Positions 22,601 to 33,153 of a stretch of DNA of 64,000 nt are shown piece by piece (position 1 is the stretch's first letter; every line of letters starts with the position of its first letter). The stretch is from positions 372,001-436,000 of the forward strand of contig NHNY01000009.1 of assembly GCA_002786065.1 (NCBI GenBank), written 5' to 3'. The DNA is from Microcyclospora pomicola (taxonomy: Eukaryota; Ascomycota; Dothideomycetes; Capnodiales). Made by a program: the position numbers and the translations under genes. The notes under the pieces were generated by a model. It ran no database searches and was not told where the DNA came from. It worked only from the letters and a program-made list of their open reading frames with translations.

Positions 22601-24436
22601 ATTTAGTGGCAGCTGGTGATCCATCGGTGGATAACCGGCTTATGACTTGAGGCGCGAGCTTATCGGATGCGGCAGGGTTCGAGGCCACAAGTGCCCACTG
22701 TGAGAGGTAGTTCTTCGGTGCATCGGTGGTGAAGTCGTTGGACTTTGCCGCGGCCTGCACTTCCTGTATGAACCTCTGTTTATGTTCCTTGCGCGCAAGC
22801 AGGGAGCCGAATCCGAATTCCGGACTCGCCTTGATGGTATCACCAACCCCAGCAGTCTTCGATTCCAAAGCGTTCGCAATATACAATTTCTGGCCGTATA
22901 ATTGTTCCAGGATTTTCATGTATGCGTTCTCAAGCTGGTTCTGACTCAGCTCGAACTCCTTCTGTGTGCCCGACAGGCTGGTTGTCGGTTCTGTATGCAG
23001 ACCGACTTCGAGATTCTGGATTGGCGACTTGGCGAGCACATTCTGGAAGATGCCAGACAGAGCTTGCGTGACCGTCTTGTATTCAATGTACCCAAGCTGG
23101 TACCCAACGATCACAGGAGTCTGCGGCTGGCTGGACGATTTGAATGAGACTAGCACATCCAACAGGACAGGGCCCCATTTTGTGGTCTTCCTTCGAATCT
23201 GCTCTAGCACAGCTATCCTCTTCACAGTTGTGGGGAGAGCCTCCAATAGTCGCTCTCCGATCCACGGCTTGTACAATACGGGTGTGATCAGGCCAACACG
23301 GTTGAAGAAATCGCTTGACGAGGCAGACGCAAACTCCTTGGCGAAAAGAGCCGGATCAGATCCAAACAGGAAGAGGGCTGCCTCAGCATTTGCCGGCCCG
23401 GTGTAGTTGAAGGCGCTGTACCGCCGGCCGGTGGTAGCCTTAATCTTGGTCCAGATTTCTGTGCATATCGCATCAACGTCGTCCGAGCTGAATCGCTTGG
23501 GTTGAGAGTCCACTGTGGTCGCCGATTCAGCGACCGATGCCCCAGAACTGCTGTCGTTGCGCACAGAGGAGGCTGACGAAGAGCTCGACGCATCTTTCGG
23601 ACTACTTGCATCGCCGGCCGATGCAGTCTTCGATGCAGGAGATTCACTGCTGGCGGGATGGCCACGACCCTTGCTCTCCGTGATTGCGGGCTCGGATACT
23701 GTTGTCCGGCCCTCGCTCACATACAATGTTGTCTCCGAGCTCTTTTGTGCTTGGTATTGCCTCACTAGCTCGACGTCTACAACCTGCATGACCAACTCCC
23801 GGCTTTCGTGGGGAATCGGTTTGTCCGACGTCGAGTTGGCTGGATCGAAAAAGTGGATAACTCCTTTGCCACTGCTGATCGCAAGGGCATGGGCAGTCAG
23901 AGCCAGGTCTTGCGCCTCTTGCAGCGTGTGACTTTGCAGGAAGGTGAATCCTGCATTTCGAACGCTTGTGATGTCGGAGTAATCTGGGTAGCCTGCGGGA
24001 TGCAATGCCACATGGATGACCACAGGATGTTGTGCCAGTCGGTAGAGGTGGGGTATGCTCTTCACAAGTATGCCACTGTTGGTCGTGACGGTCGTGATCT
24101 TGCCATTCCGTACCGGCTCGAAGGCGGACAGCAATGGGTCGGCATTGTGTCTTACAGGGAGGATCTCGGGTGTGCGGCGGCATACGAGACTGGAGGCTTC
24201 GACATCGGCGTATTGGTGGAGGAACTTGGAGAACTCGCTGTGAGACGCGAGAGAAGGCTGTACAGAGACGACGACATCGCTTGCGAGGTATGCAATGCGT
24301 GCGACTATGTTTCATCAGTCATGGTTCATTGTGCAGTGCATTCACCACTATCGGTTTTCCATTTGTAAGAGGGCAACACAGCGGGGCAGAATGTATGAAA
24401 CGTACCGGCTTCTGCAGCGGTCTGGATGGACGCCAT
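19681..24436 (-). CDS. MET5: Sulfite reductase [NADPH] beta subunit
   Basis: Exons are 24436-24406, 24304-19770 and 19710-19681, giving 1531 aa, the normal filamentous-fungal length. The tiny first exon gives MASIQTAAEAV and the last gives TAELEEDDE. The N-terminal half has the pyruvate:ferredoxin-oxidoreductase-like region of this family. A flavodoxin-like domain follows near the middle (ILFASDNANAENLSKRLG, then LITSTAGQGEFPQNG). The C-terminal half is the sulfite/nitrite reductase module with siroheme and 4Fe-4S cysteines in [21 protein letters not shown] and TGCPNGCARPW. The enzyme reduces sulfite to sulfide with six electrons delivered via the alpha subunit (MET10), feeding cysteine and methionine synthesis in the cytosol. 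Intron 1 (101 nt) and intron 2 (59 nt) have GTACGT and GTAAGT donors. Confidence 0.96.
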
Positions 24437-25010
24437 GATTGTGTTGCGTCTGATCCAGCAGCAGAGTCTGCGTCCAAGTCACGAAGAGAAAGACGAACAA
24501 TGGTTATTGCATGAGTTCTATAGATTGGACCTGGGAGGCGAAAAGAACCAGCTAGCTCGGCAATGGATGATGCGACGATGTCGGCCAATTCTTCTAGCAA
24601 GCCGAGCCGCCAGAAGTTTTTCCAGGTCGAACAAGCACAGATCGACGCTATGCTGACTCTGTCGACTACCGGCCTCGGGGATTGGCTGTCGATTGCGTGA
24701 TCAGATTCAGGCTGGATCTAGCACCAGATCTTTGACAGGTGACACCTCAGTTCATGCGGCATCGAGCTTACAGTACAATTCCTGTATCTCATCTATTTAA
24801 GCGCGTTGCGAGCATCGTAGGATATGCGCTCTCGCCACTCATATGCAGTATGTCTCGGGTAAGCAGCTAGACCTGTTTACCTCAAGAGTCTAGACAAAGC
24901 TATGGTGCTGGCGCCAAGTCATGTAGAGTGTGCAGCTTGATAGCATCGAAACAACATCGTGGCAGCATCTGGTGCATGAGGTCGGCAACAACAGCCTCAA
25001 GACAGCATGG
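24437..25010. other. Intergenic, MET5 promoter side
   Basis: 574 bp between the MET5 start and the 3' end of the gamma-tubulin complex gene, both on the minus strand. It should contain the MET5 promoter. I could not identify a sulfur-regulator site with confidence and see no further gene. Confidence 0.5.
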
Positions 25011-27209
25011 TCAAACAATGTCATACTGCTCATCAGTCGCTACCCGTCCATCAACCTTTACCAGGAGCCTCTCGAGACCACCGCCTTTCCAGGGTCTGAA
25101 GGGGTCGGCCTCGTCAACGTCGCTGGTTCTGACATCTAGAAATCGCAGAGATCCGATACGTTCTTCATCGAGTTGTCTCAGTCGCGTTATCACGGACCGA
25201 AGGTCGCTGTCGACTTTTTTGCGCGCGCGATCCAATTCGAGCGCAACTGTCCGCTCGTCCTCCAGTGTTAGAGTGCTTTCTCCTCCGGAATGATGTTGTA
25301 TATTTAGTTCCTGCTGAATATTGACTAAACGATGAAAGAACGCAATGAGAGCATCAATGTTACCCAGGAGCGAGCGCATTTCTCGTGTGTAGGCAATATC
25401 CGTGAGCAGCAATGAATAGACTAGTGAGGCGAGAAAAGCTCGATGACCAGAGGCGATTGCTTCAGGGTCACGCTGAGCAGGCCGGTCAACGTCCTTTTCT
25501 GTCGCTGTGATTTGACCGGTCTCGATATGTTGTGTAGCAACAGGACGCTTGACCCAGTCCTCGAAGTGGTTCGACGAGCCTTTCACGATTTCTCCCTCGA
25601 AATAGCCCGCTGTTTCGGAGATGAGGAAGATAGCTGAGCTACATGTTGCCCATATTTTACGCATCTCTTTGGTGCGTCTAAGTTCTCGTTCATGTCTCTC
25701 GTTAAAGTCGGACTTGGCTTTGGATGTGGACTGAATGCGTCGAGCATTCGAATGCCGCCACATATCAGCAAGCCGCAATTGTGCTCGCTCGATGGCCAAG
25801 AGATAAGCATTGATACCTGAGTATACCTGCATCTCCCACCCCGAAAGCAGCAGATCGAGCGGAGGGTCGATGTTCAGATGGAGTGAGGTCGGCGTTGGGA
25901 ACAATAAGTCGTTGAACTGGATTGGGGACATTTGTGGTGACACATCATACATACTGTCTGATGAAGACGGCCGCGTTTTCGTGGACAAAGGTATCGCCAA
26001 AGACACATGGGATCGTGCGAACTCCAGCACTTCATCATCACCTTCATAATTGTGGTGTGACAGCGCCTTCCAGGTCTGCATTAATGTTTGCTGTAGTTCA
26101 GCATCTTTCAATGAAAGTCCTTGCATGGCTTTGACAGCATCGCGTCTGAGTGCGCGACCCATGCCTAGCTGGCGGCTTTGCATTCGACTTTCAGCCTCTA
26201 TTATGAGATTGCCACCAAATTCTCCTCTGGAAAGAAGGAAGAACTGTCTCAAGCACGAAAGCAACTTGAGTGTTTCAGCCAACGGAAGAAGCTGTTGAAG
26301 TACATTCTTGGAGAGCGATGTCCGAATTGAAGAGATGGTTCGTGAGAGCTGTGTCGGCACGATTGGTAGCGATAAGTCCGATAATAAGCTTGAATGTTCT
26401 GACAACAGCTCGGTATTGATCGCACTTCGAGCGTTTGCGGTGGACTTGGAATGTCCCTCGTACTGTCTGAGCTGGTGTAACGTCTTGCCGACAAACAACA
26501 TGGCCGAGGCATTGGCTGGCGTAACGAACTCGGGCTGAAGTGCTTTCACTCTGCGAAATACCGATCCACTCTGATCTGGGGCGGTCGAGGCTTGTATGAA
26601 GAAGTCTTGGGCGCCATATGCAGGGAGTCTGCCGTGCAGCAGCCACGAAGCAACCTGTCTGAGCCATGCTGTCTCAGCGACTCTACTCAATTCGACCGCT
26701 GCCTCTTCGATATCCTCATAACCAGTCTGTGAGTCTGCACGCAGCTTTCCAATCAGAGCGGAGCCTGAGCATTCTTGCTTCTCGGACAGCTGTATAAAAG
26801 TCGCGATGGTCCAATACCACTCGAGCCTTCGATGCCACTCTGCAAATTCTGCAACGATGCCAGCAAGTGGGACTATCTCATAGGCTCCAACAGTACCCGA
26901 ATCTTTAGCAAGCAGTTTCGACTCCACTTCCAGGATCTTCTTCTGAAACCGAGCCAAGTGAGTTTGTTGAAGTGAGGTTGCCACAGCTCTGGCTATCACG
27001 GAATGATGCCGAAACGCAATGAGCTTGATGTGGTGTTTGAGCTTACGATGCAGACTGGAGAGCTGTCCAATAGACCTGAGTAGCTCGGTCTCGGAAGGAG
27101 AGAGCAGAGGATACTTGTCGTGCAATGATTTCCCGCTACCAGCATCGTCTGAGTCGAAGAACAGTGGGGATGGGTGGCCAGAAAGGGCCAGCAGAACTTC
27201 GTGCAACAT
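25011..27209 (-). CDS. Gamma-tubulin complex component, GCP4 type
   Basis: This is an intronless 732-aa protein. It begins MLHEVLLALSGHPSPLFF, the characteristic GCP4 start, followed by LLSPSETELLRSIGQL and HLARFQKKILEVESKLL. This is the gamma-ring-protein core (Spc97/Spc98 family) that lacks the long N-terminal extensions of GCP2 and GCP3. The HRRLEWYWTIATFI and LHLNIDPPLDLLLS segments fit GRIP1 and GRIP2 domains. GCP4 is a structural subunit of the gamma-tubulin ring complex that templates microtubules at spindle pole bodies and septal sites. It is divergent from the small gene at 27,846. Confidence 0.88.
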   Translation of the reverse strand: MLHEVLLALSGHPSPLFFDSDDAGSGKSLHDKYPLLSPSETELLRSIGQLSSLHRKLKHHIKLIAFRHHSVIARAVATSLQQTHLARFQKKILEVESKLLAKDSGTVGAYEIVPLAGIVAEFAEWHRRLEWYWTIATFIQLSEKQECSGSALIGKLRADSQTGYEDIEEAAVELSRVAETAWLRQVASWLLHGRLPAYGAQDFFIQASTAPDQSGSVFRRVKALQPEFVTPANASAMLFVGKTLHQLRQYEGHSKSTANARSAINTELLSEHSSLLSDLSLPIVPTQLSRTISSIRTSLSKNVLQQLLPLAETLKLLSCLRQFFLLSRGEFGGNLIIEAESRMQSRQLGMGRALRRDAVKAMQGLSLKDAELQQTLMQTWKALSHHNYEGDDEVLEFARSHVSLAIPLSTKTRPSSSDSMYDVSPQMSPIQFNDLLFPTPTSLHLNIDPPLDLLLSGWEMQVYSGINAYLLAIERAQLRLADMWRHSNARRIQSTSKAKSDFNERHERELRRTKEMRKIWATCSSAIFLISETAGYFEGEIVKGSSNHFEDWVKRPVATQHIETGQITATEKDVDRPAQRDPEAIASGHRAFLASLVYSLLLTDIAYTREMRSLLGNIDALIAFFHRLVNIQQELNIQHHSGGESTLTLEDERTVALELDRARKKVDSDLRSVITRLRQLDEERIGSLRFLDVRTSDVDEADPFRPWKGGGLERLLVKVDGRVATDEQYDIV

Positions 27210-27845
27210 AGCTCAAGAGGGAGTCCAGGCAACCGACGGAGTATGTTGCACTGTACACACAAGACTCAATCAGCAATCCATATGCGACTTTTGTGGCTTG
27301 CTTTGGAGACGAGGGAGTCGAATTTATGCACAACGCGTCTCACGTCCTTGGACGCGTTCTGGTACGAAGCTCAGACGATCAAACATTGGTAAATATCATG
27401 CAGAAAGGGTCAAAATACTCAAGTTCTTTTGAAAAGCCGATCACTGATATGACAGACCTACAGACATCAAACTGAATGCTGCATGAGGTGTTGTTCTTCC
27501 CTGGTAATAAGTGGCATGCATGTAAGGTAGATTTATGCATTTGTTAGTGGCATCTGAATTATTATGATGTTTCTGGTAGCTCTACCGGCAATTCGAGTGG
27601 GGCACAACGCACGTGCGAGTAGGAGGGGTCGATGCACTGTCTTTGGACATTGGGCATTGGCTTCTGCTCTATCTTTCGACACCCGCCGATTTCCTTTGGA
27701 AACTCAGGACGATCAGAATAGCCGCACTTTAATCCGTAAGCTGGAGCAGCCCCCGTGTAGTGGGGATGCCGACGAGTTACTTACAAATTACCACACATAG
27801 ATTCCATCCAAACTGCCCCAAGTTTCTACCGAGTCTACCATCACG
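27210..27845. promoter_or_regulatory. Divergent promoter region
   Basis: 636 bp between the GCP4 start (minus) and a small plus-strand gene. The frames in it are antisense extensions or short chance frames; no specific element is recognised. Confidence 0.45.
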
Positions 27846-28158
27846 ATGCAGAACATCCGGCAAAAGATCAAGAGGAAGCTTTCGATCAGGGACACAAACC
27901 GTGAGCCGTGCAGCTATCCGTATACATGACTCCTCTGACAGCATACTAGCCGACCTAGATGCAGATTACGACGAGGACGACGTCGATGAGGAGACCACCG
28001 GGCACCTGCATAAGGAGATCGAGAAAGCGTCTGCAGATGACAAAAACCCACACGGCAAACCGGGCAGCTTTCTCAACAAGCTGATCATGTCTGGCAACAA
28101 GAGAACTGAGGAACAGCTCGCAAGGGATTCAGAATTGTCATCAGCCAACAAGCGGTGA
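27846..28158 (+). CDS. Small basic/acidic protein, unknown
   Basis: Exon 1 is 27846-27900 and exon 2 is 27950-28158, separated by a 49-nt intron (GTGAGC donor, ACTAG acceptor); the product is 87 aa. The first 18 residues are strongly basic and helical (MQNIRQKIKRKLSIRD), followed by an acidic run (DLDADYDEDDVDEE) and a Lys/Glu-rich helix. There is no signal peptide or membrane segment. No family is recognised. The stop overlaps a second possible GTGAGC donor (28155), so a further exon may exist. The start context (ACGATGC) and the coherent codon pattern support a real gene. Confidence 0.45.
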
Positions 28159-28673
28159 GCACATACACTGCTCGGTACATGTATCTATGGGGGCATTGTA
28201 TTTTGCATGGGAAATGGGAAACTTGCTATGATGAGACGACCACCACAAGATCGTGAAAAGGATATTAGAAAAGCTCTTCGAAAGAGCCAATGCATCTGGA
28301 CCAATTGACCACAACTTATCATTATCTTCGTATGTAGGAAGACATTCGTATGATTGCCTCGACCAATTGCGAGTGCTGATAAATGCGCACGAGTAGCGTA
28401 CATCCTAGCATGCTCGACCGCGCGTTGTTCGTCTTTAACCTGAGTTCGCTTCGACTTCGTGTACCAACCTGCATGTATTTTCGACATATCAACTCCCATA
28501 AAACTTGAACTCGCAGATCGACATTGCGATTCGCCAATTGATGGTCCGGGAAATCTGCACATGGCGTCCGAGTCGTCCGTTCCAATATGAGGTCTCGAAA
28601 AGATCTGGCGGCCGTTCACACGGCCTTCCAAGACAAGCCAAGCTGATAGACCTTGACGGACAACTTGAACATC
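28159..28673. other. Intergenic upstream of IML1
   Basis: 515 bp with only short frames on either strand. It holds the IML1 promoter. A short upstream reading frame (ATG at 28560, ending after a few codons) lies in the probable 5' leader. Confidence 0.45.
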
Positions 28674-31600
28674 ATGGCTGTAGAAGAGTTGACACGTTCA
28701 TGCACAGTCGTTCTACATGACGACAGAGTCTCCACAGATGATGTGCTATGCGGCATCAATGTACTTCAGGTTGGCGGTGTTGCCGTTCTCACAGCTGGGG
28801 AACGTAACACCTTGTGCATCTGTCCCAGTGCCGTCACGCGAGACGCCGATGAAGTATCTATCCATATCTCACTGGCTCAACAATTCGGATTTGAGAACCG
28901 CACCAAAGGGTCCATCAAGATCATCGAGGCTGTTGAGGCTGCCACCGCCACCCACGTAGAGATCTTCTTTCGTAAGCAGCATCTTTCGCGCGCTGATATG
29001 TGGCGGTTGATGCGACGATTAGACTGCACGGTCATGTACCATGGCCAAGTGCTGAACTACCTGGGAACTGAGACGGCAAGAGTCGGGTCAATCTACCTCC
29101 GTGGGAAGGAGGTCGAGTCTTCCTATGTGACCTGCGCGCGCACGAAACCCATCTTCCGCAGCGGAAGTGCTCGATTTACCATATTGATCCAACTCTCCAA
29201 AGCTATGCTGGAGTATTGGTCTGGTGGAGACTTGATGTACGAACGGCTACTGTTTGGATTCTTGCCAGAACTGTTCCGCAGGTGGGAGAACCTCAAAGCA
29301 CGCCATCAAGTCTCGTTGGTGATCTTTGGTCGCTCCTACAGCGGCGAAGAGCCTGAGGATTTCTTCGATGTCGTCGCCTCGAATGCATCAAGCACACAAT
29401 GGCGTGATCTGCTATGCAAGCTTATCAAAGCACTGCATACGTTCAGGTCACCCAATCAGATGTCCATGGCCGCTAAGGGCAACATGGTGGAAGCCGTCCA
29501 TATGGCCGCGATGGATTTTGCCACCGAAGACATTGATCCAAATCTTAGCACGACTGGCTCTTCAATCATTGCTATTACAGCCAACACAGGAATGTTTGAA
29601 ACGAACTACAACATGTTAAAGTCAACCACTGATATCCTCCTGGGTAATTCTATTGGGGTGGATATCGTGGCCCTGTCGCCAAAGCCATTGCATCCAGTAC
29701 CTCTATTCGTGTATGAAAACAATGGTGGGGAGGAATATGCATTGCCGCACTGGGTGGACGTGTCCTATTGGAATGATGTCAGGTCTGGCGATGGGACGAG
29801 GTGGCTTTTGCCAGATGCACCTGGTGATACGGATAATGTTGCAGTTCCGTTGCTTTCAGCTAATGAGCAAACCAGAATCGACGACAGCATAGAGACAAGA
29901 ATGGACAGGTATGACCACGATGTTTTTGAGGACGACGAGCGATCAAGTAGCATTCCTGGCAAATCAGTGATGTTTGCAGATGACTTGACGTCCGGATCTG
30001 TGGAGACGTTGAAAAATGTTTCCACTCTGAAGGATATCAAGCGTCAGACTTTGGACCCGAATCCGGGCCTACCTCCAGCTGCTATGCAAACCAATGGCCC
30101 AGCGCTTGTGGAGACTTTGCTCAAAAGAGCTGCACCCGAGCGACTCCCACCTCACTTGTTGATGAACACGGCAAGGAAAATTAGTCTTGGACCAAAAGGA
30201 CTTGCGCTTGGTAGAGCATTGGCAACCACCAATCTTTCAGCCGAGACAGCACAACTGGGGAAAGATCCCGCTTCTCTGACTGGCTTTACACCAAACGAGG
30301 CCTCAAGTGGTCTGGCAAAACAAATCAGAGCCTCGTTAGCACGGAAAGCCTCCCAGCAGAGTCTTGTCTCCCACTCTTCTGCGGACCGCAGTCAGACTAG
30401 TAGACCCATTGATATCCGTAGTGTGGATAGTCAGGAACCCGAAGACAGCGATCCAGCTGTTACGCTCGAGCGAACTGTAACGCAGGAGGCGGTCGAGGCG
30501 GCCATCACAGATGCCACGACTGGACGTTCCGAGACACCAAAAGCTAGACAGTATGCATTTTTTGGTGCCGTCTCGGTGGCGATGGAAGCTGATGCACATG
30601 GGAACATATCCCCCTGGGTGACATTGCTCAATCCGTGCAATCCAAAGCGGGAAAATATGAGGGTGGCGGCTAAATATCGCAAGTGGCAGCACGTGTTCCC
30701 AAGACAGATCAGCTCCAGTTCATTCAAATGGTCGTCGATGTGTTCTCCAGCGAGTCTGCCACTGACAACTGAATATCGTCCCTCGCCAAGAGAGCTGGAG
30801 AGATATGCCACTAAAGTACGTCGAATTATGGTGCCACCCGAGACTTCAAGTGGTGGAGTCCCTGCGCCTACTCTCTTACAGCACCTGGTAGCTTTGCGAC
30901 TTAGTCACGGCTTCCAGATGTCGACGGCCGAACTGCAGAAGATGCCTCACGAGCGTGAAGGAAGAATTTTGATGTCTTTGGGTAGCTTACACCATGAACT
31001 TCAATGTCTTTCGGCTGCAGAAATACAGATTATCGAATACACATCCATTCTCAGTCCAGATCGTCCGGATACTGCGGACAAGGCGACTAGCAGAAGTTAT
31101 TGCGCTCTGCTGCGATCCATTGCTGCAGACAAGCCAAAAGAGTCAGTCATCAACCTATCGACAAGACAACATTCGGAGCTTGACTGGTCTGTGCTCGACG
31201 ACCACGTAGTCAGCCACGACTCATCCACCGAGAACGAAGGTATGTCGCGCATGAGATTCGTGCTCATTCCCATAGATCCTCCGCGGATGGGACACGCAGG
31301 ACAGGCCCAATCCCGCGATCTCTCCGACGAGGAACGACGCATCGATGGCATTCAGCGTCTAACACAGTTGTGGCAACGACATCGTTACTTCACAGAGGAA
31401 GACCAGCGACATCAAGCATCCGTTGCGCGCTTGCATGCGTCTGCTACCGACAGAGACCGCGATCCTAATCCCCTTGCCATTGAGTACCAGACGAAGGACC
31501 CCAGTGCTGTGGTCAACGCGTATGGTCCGACTTTGACAGGTCAGCTAGCAGCTGATGACGAAGGTCTTGCGCCTCTTTTCGCAGCATCAGAGATGTATCA

Positions 31601-32888
31601 CAGCAGCACGTTCGACGTGGGCAAGCTAGTAAAGCAGATGCAAGCAGACCCACCTCATGGGGTCGAAGTGCGAGATCGTCGATGGTTCACCCGTCTTCAC
31701 CTAAAGTGCTTCCGTGGCGACGAGATGGTGAATTGGCTGCTCCGCGTGTTCAAGGACCTACATACTCGAGAGGATGCAGTGATGATTGGAAACGAGCTGA
31801 TGGACCGTGGCATCTTCGGGCATGTCCGTCATAAGCACAACTTCCGGGACGGCAATTACTTCTATCAGATTACCAGTACTCATCGCACGACTGAATACCC
31901 AGACACCGCTAGCATGTTCGGCAAGACGTCGATGAGGTCCGTGCCGGCGACTCCCATGTCAGACTCCATGAAATCTCCCATGATGCGCCCGTTTCAGCTA
32001 TCTGATTCGGACTCGTCTGGAAAGGACTCAACACCCCTCATGGCACCGTTGGAGAAGAAACAGATTTTGCTCAGTCAGACAATGCAATGCAATGTCGATC
32101 CCTCCAAGAAATCTGACCAGCTCGAGGTGGTGAATCTTCACTATGACCGTATCCACAACCCTGAGAACTGTTATCACATCCAGCTTGATTGGACTGATGC
32201 AACCGCCAAGTTGATCCGCGATGCTGTCAGTCGCTGGACAGCTCTTATAGAGTCCCATGGCTTGAAGCTCGTTCAAATGCCATTGACCGAAGCATGCAAA
32301 CTCCACATTCAGCACCCTTTCGACGAGGCCATAGCTATAGAGCTAGCTCTTCGACCGCCGAATAAGATTCCCGCAACACCCCAGTTGACTTCTCACCCAC
32401 TGTCACCACAGCTGGAGGAAGATCCACTCGCATATCAGAAGTCCCTCCTCCGCAAGCTGGACTTCGTCCTCGACTACGAAGCAGCTGCCAGCTTCACTAC
32501 CAAGCTAGAAGTTAGCTACTCATGGGGTCGACCAGACTATGAGCTCACGCAGTTCGTCCATAAGTCAGGTCTGGTCATTGCTCAGATCGCCGCGGCCGAA
32601 ATGGGCGACTTCCTCTTGTTGCCCAACCGAGCCGTGATCCAGCGAGCCGCTCCTACCCCAGCTAAGCAATCCGTCGAGGTAGGGCCAACGGTCGATGGTA
32701 TCATCTCGGAATTCGCAGCTTTCTGCAAAGACAAGCATAAGCTACAAGCGTTCTACGACGAGGCCAATAGACCGCGGTTCGCGCACATGAGTCCTTTCTC
32801 ACCATTGCCTTTGATGAACGACAGCGATGTCCCGCCAATGCACTTGCCGCCTCATCTATTGCATCGGTCGTTGATGAAGGGTTTGTAA
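28674..32888 (+). CDS. IML1: Iml1, SEACIT/GATOR1 GTPase-activating subunit
   Basis: This is an intronless frame giving 1404 aa from the ATG at 28674. The N-terminal domain starts RSCTVVLHDDRVSTDDVL, and a von Willebrand-like region includes RFTILIQLSKAML and GFLPELFRRW, then ALHTFRSPNQMSMAAKGNMVEAVHMA. The DEP domain is clear near the C-terminal third (RWFTRLHLKCFRGDEMVNWLL through GNYFYQI), followed by the conserved C-terminal domain. Iml1 (DEPDC5 in animals) is the catalytic subunit of the vacuolar complex that inactivates Gtr1/RagA and so restrains TORC1 when amino acids are scarce. It is shorter than many Pezizomycotina orthologues, mainly at the N-terminus, so an upstream exon is possible. 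Confidence 0.9.
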   Translation: MAVEELTRSCTVVLHDDRVSTDDVLCGINVLQVGGVAVLTAGERNTLCICPSAVTRDADEVSIHISLAQQFGFENRTKGSIKIIEAVEAATATHVEIFFRKQHLSRADMWRLMRRLDCTVMYHGQVLNYLGTETARVGSIYLRGKEVESSYVTCARTKPIFRSGSARFTILIQLSKAMLEYWSGGDLMYERLLFGFLPELFRRWENLKARHQVSLVIFGRSYSGEEPEDFFDVVASNASSTQWRDLLCKLIKALHTFRSPNQMSMAAKGNMVEAVHMAAMDFATEDIDPNLSTTGSSIIAITANTGMFETNYNMLKSTTDILLGNSIGVDIVALSPKPLHPVPLFVYENNGGEEYALPHWVDVSYWNDVRSGDGTRWLLPDAPGDTDNVAVPLLSANEQTRIDDSIETRMDRYDHDVFEDDERSSSIPGKSVMFADDLTSGSVETLKNVSTLKDIKRQTLDPNPGLPPAAMQTNGPALVETLLKRAAPERLPPHLLMNTARKISLGPKGLALGRALATTNLSAETAQLGKDPASLTGFTPNEASSGLAKQIRASLARKASQQSLVSHSSADRSQTSRPIDIRSVDSQEPEDSDPAVTLERTVTQEAVEAAITDATTGRSETPKARQYAFFGAVSVAMEADAHGNISPWVTLLNPCNPKRENMRVAAKYRKWQHVFPRQISSSSFKWSSMCSPASLPLTTEYRPSPRELERYATKVRRIMVPPETSSGGVPAPTLLQHLVALRLSHGFQMSTAELQKMPHEREGRILMSLGSLHHELQCLSAAEIQIIEYTSILSPDRPDTADKATSRSYCALLRSIAADKPKESVINLSTRQHSELDWSVLDDHVVSHDSSTENEGMSRMRFVLIPIDPPRMGHAGQAQSRDLSDEERRIDGIQRLTQLWQRHRYFTEEDQRHQASVARLHASATDRDRDPNPLAIEYQTKDPSAVVNAYGPTLTGQLAADDEGLAPLFAASEMYHSSTFDVGKLVKQMQADPPHGVEVRDRRWFTRLHLKCFRGDEMVNWLLRVFKDLHTREDAVMIGNELMDRGIFGHVRHKHNFRDGNYFYQITSTHRTTEYPDTASMFGKTSMRSVPATPMSDSMKSPMMRPFQLSDSDSSGKDSTPLMAPLEKKQILLSQTMQCNVDPSKKSDQLEVVNLHYDRIHNPENCYHIQLDWTDATAKLIRDAVSRWTALIESHGLKLVQMPLTEACKLHIQHPFDEAIAIELALRPPNKIPATPQLTSHPLSPQLEEDPLAYQKSLLRKLDFVLDYEAAASFTTKLEVSYSWGRPDYELTQFVHKSGLVIAQIAAAEMGDFLLLPNRAVIQRAAPTPAKQSVEVGPTVDGIISEFAAFCKDKHKLQAFYDEANRPRFAHMSPFSPLPLMNDSDVPPMHLPPHLLHRSLMKGL

Positions 32889-33153
32889 TATTGCTTGCGC
32901 AAATCCTCTTTTACACATTCGTGTCTAAAGCAATAGCATGTCATAGCTGCCAATTAGCAATCTTTTTCGTCATTCATGGACACCATAATTAAGTCGATTT
33001 AATGTAGGTCCAACACTTTTGGTAGATTTACTAGGCTTTCTTGCCACCATAATGAGCGCATCACTGCACTTCACTTCTTCGAGCAAGGCATATAAACACT
33101 GGGGTGATCGCTCCCGAGCATACAAAACCACTATATTAAGAGCATTGCATTTA

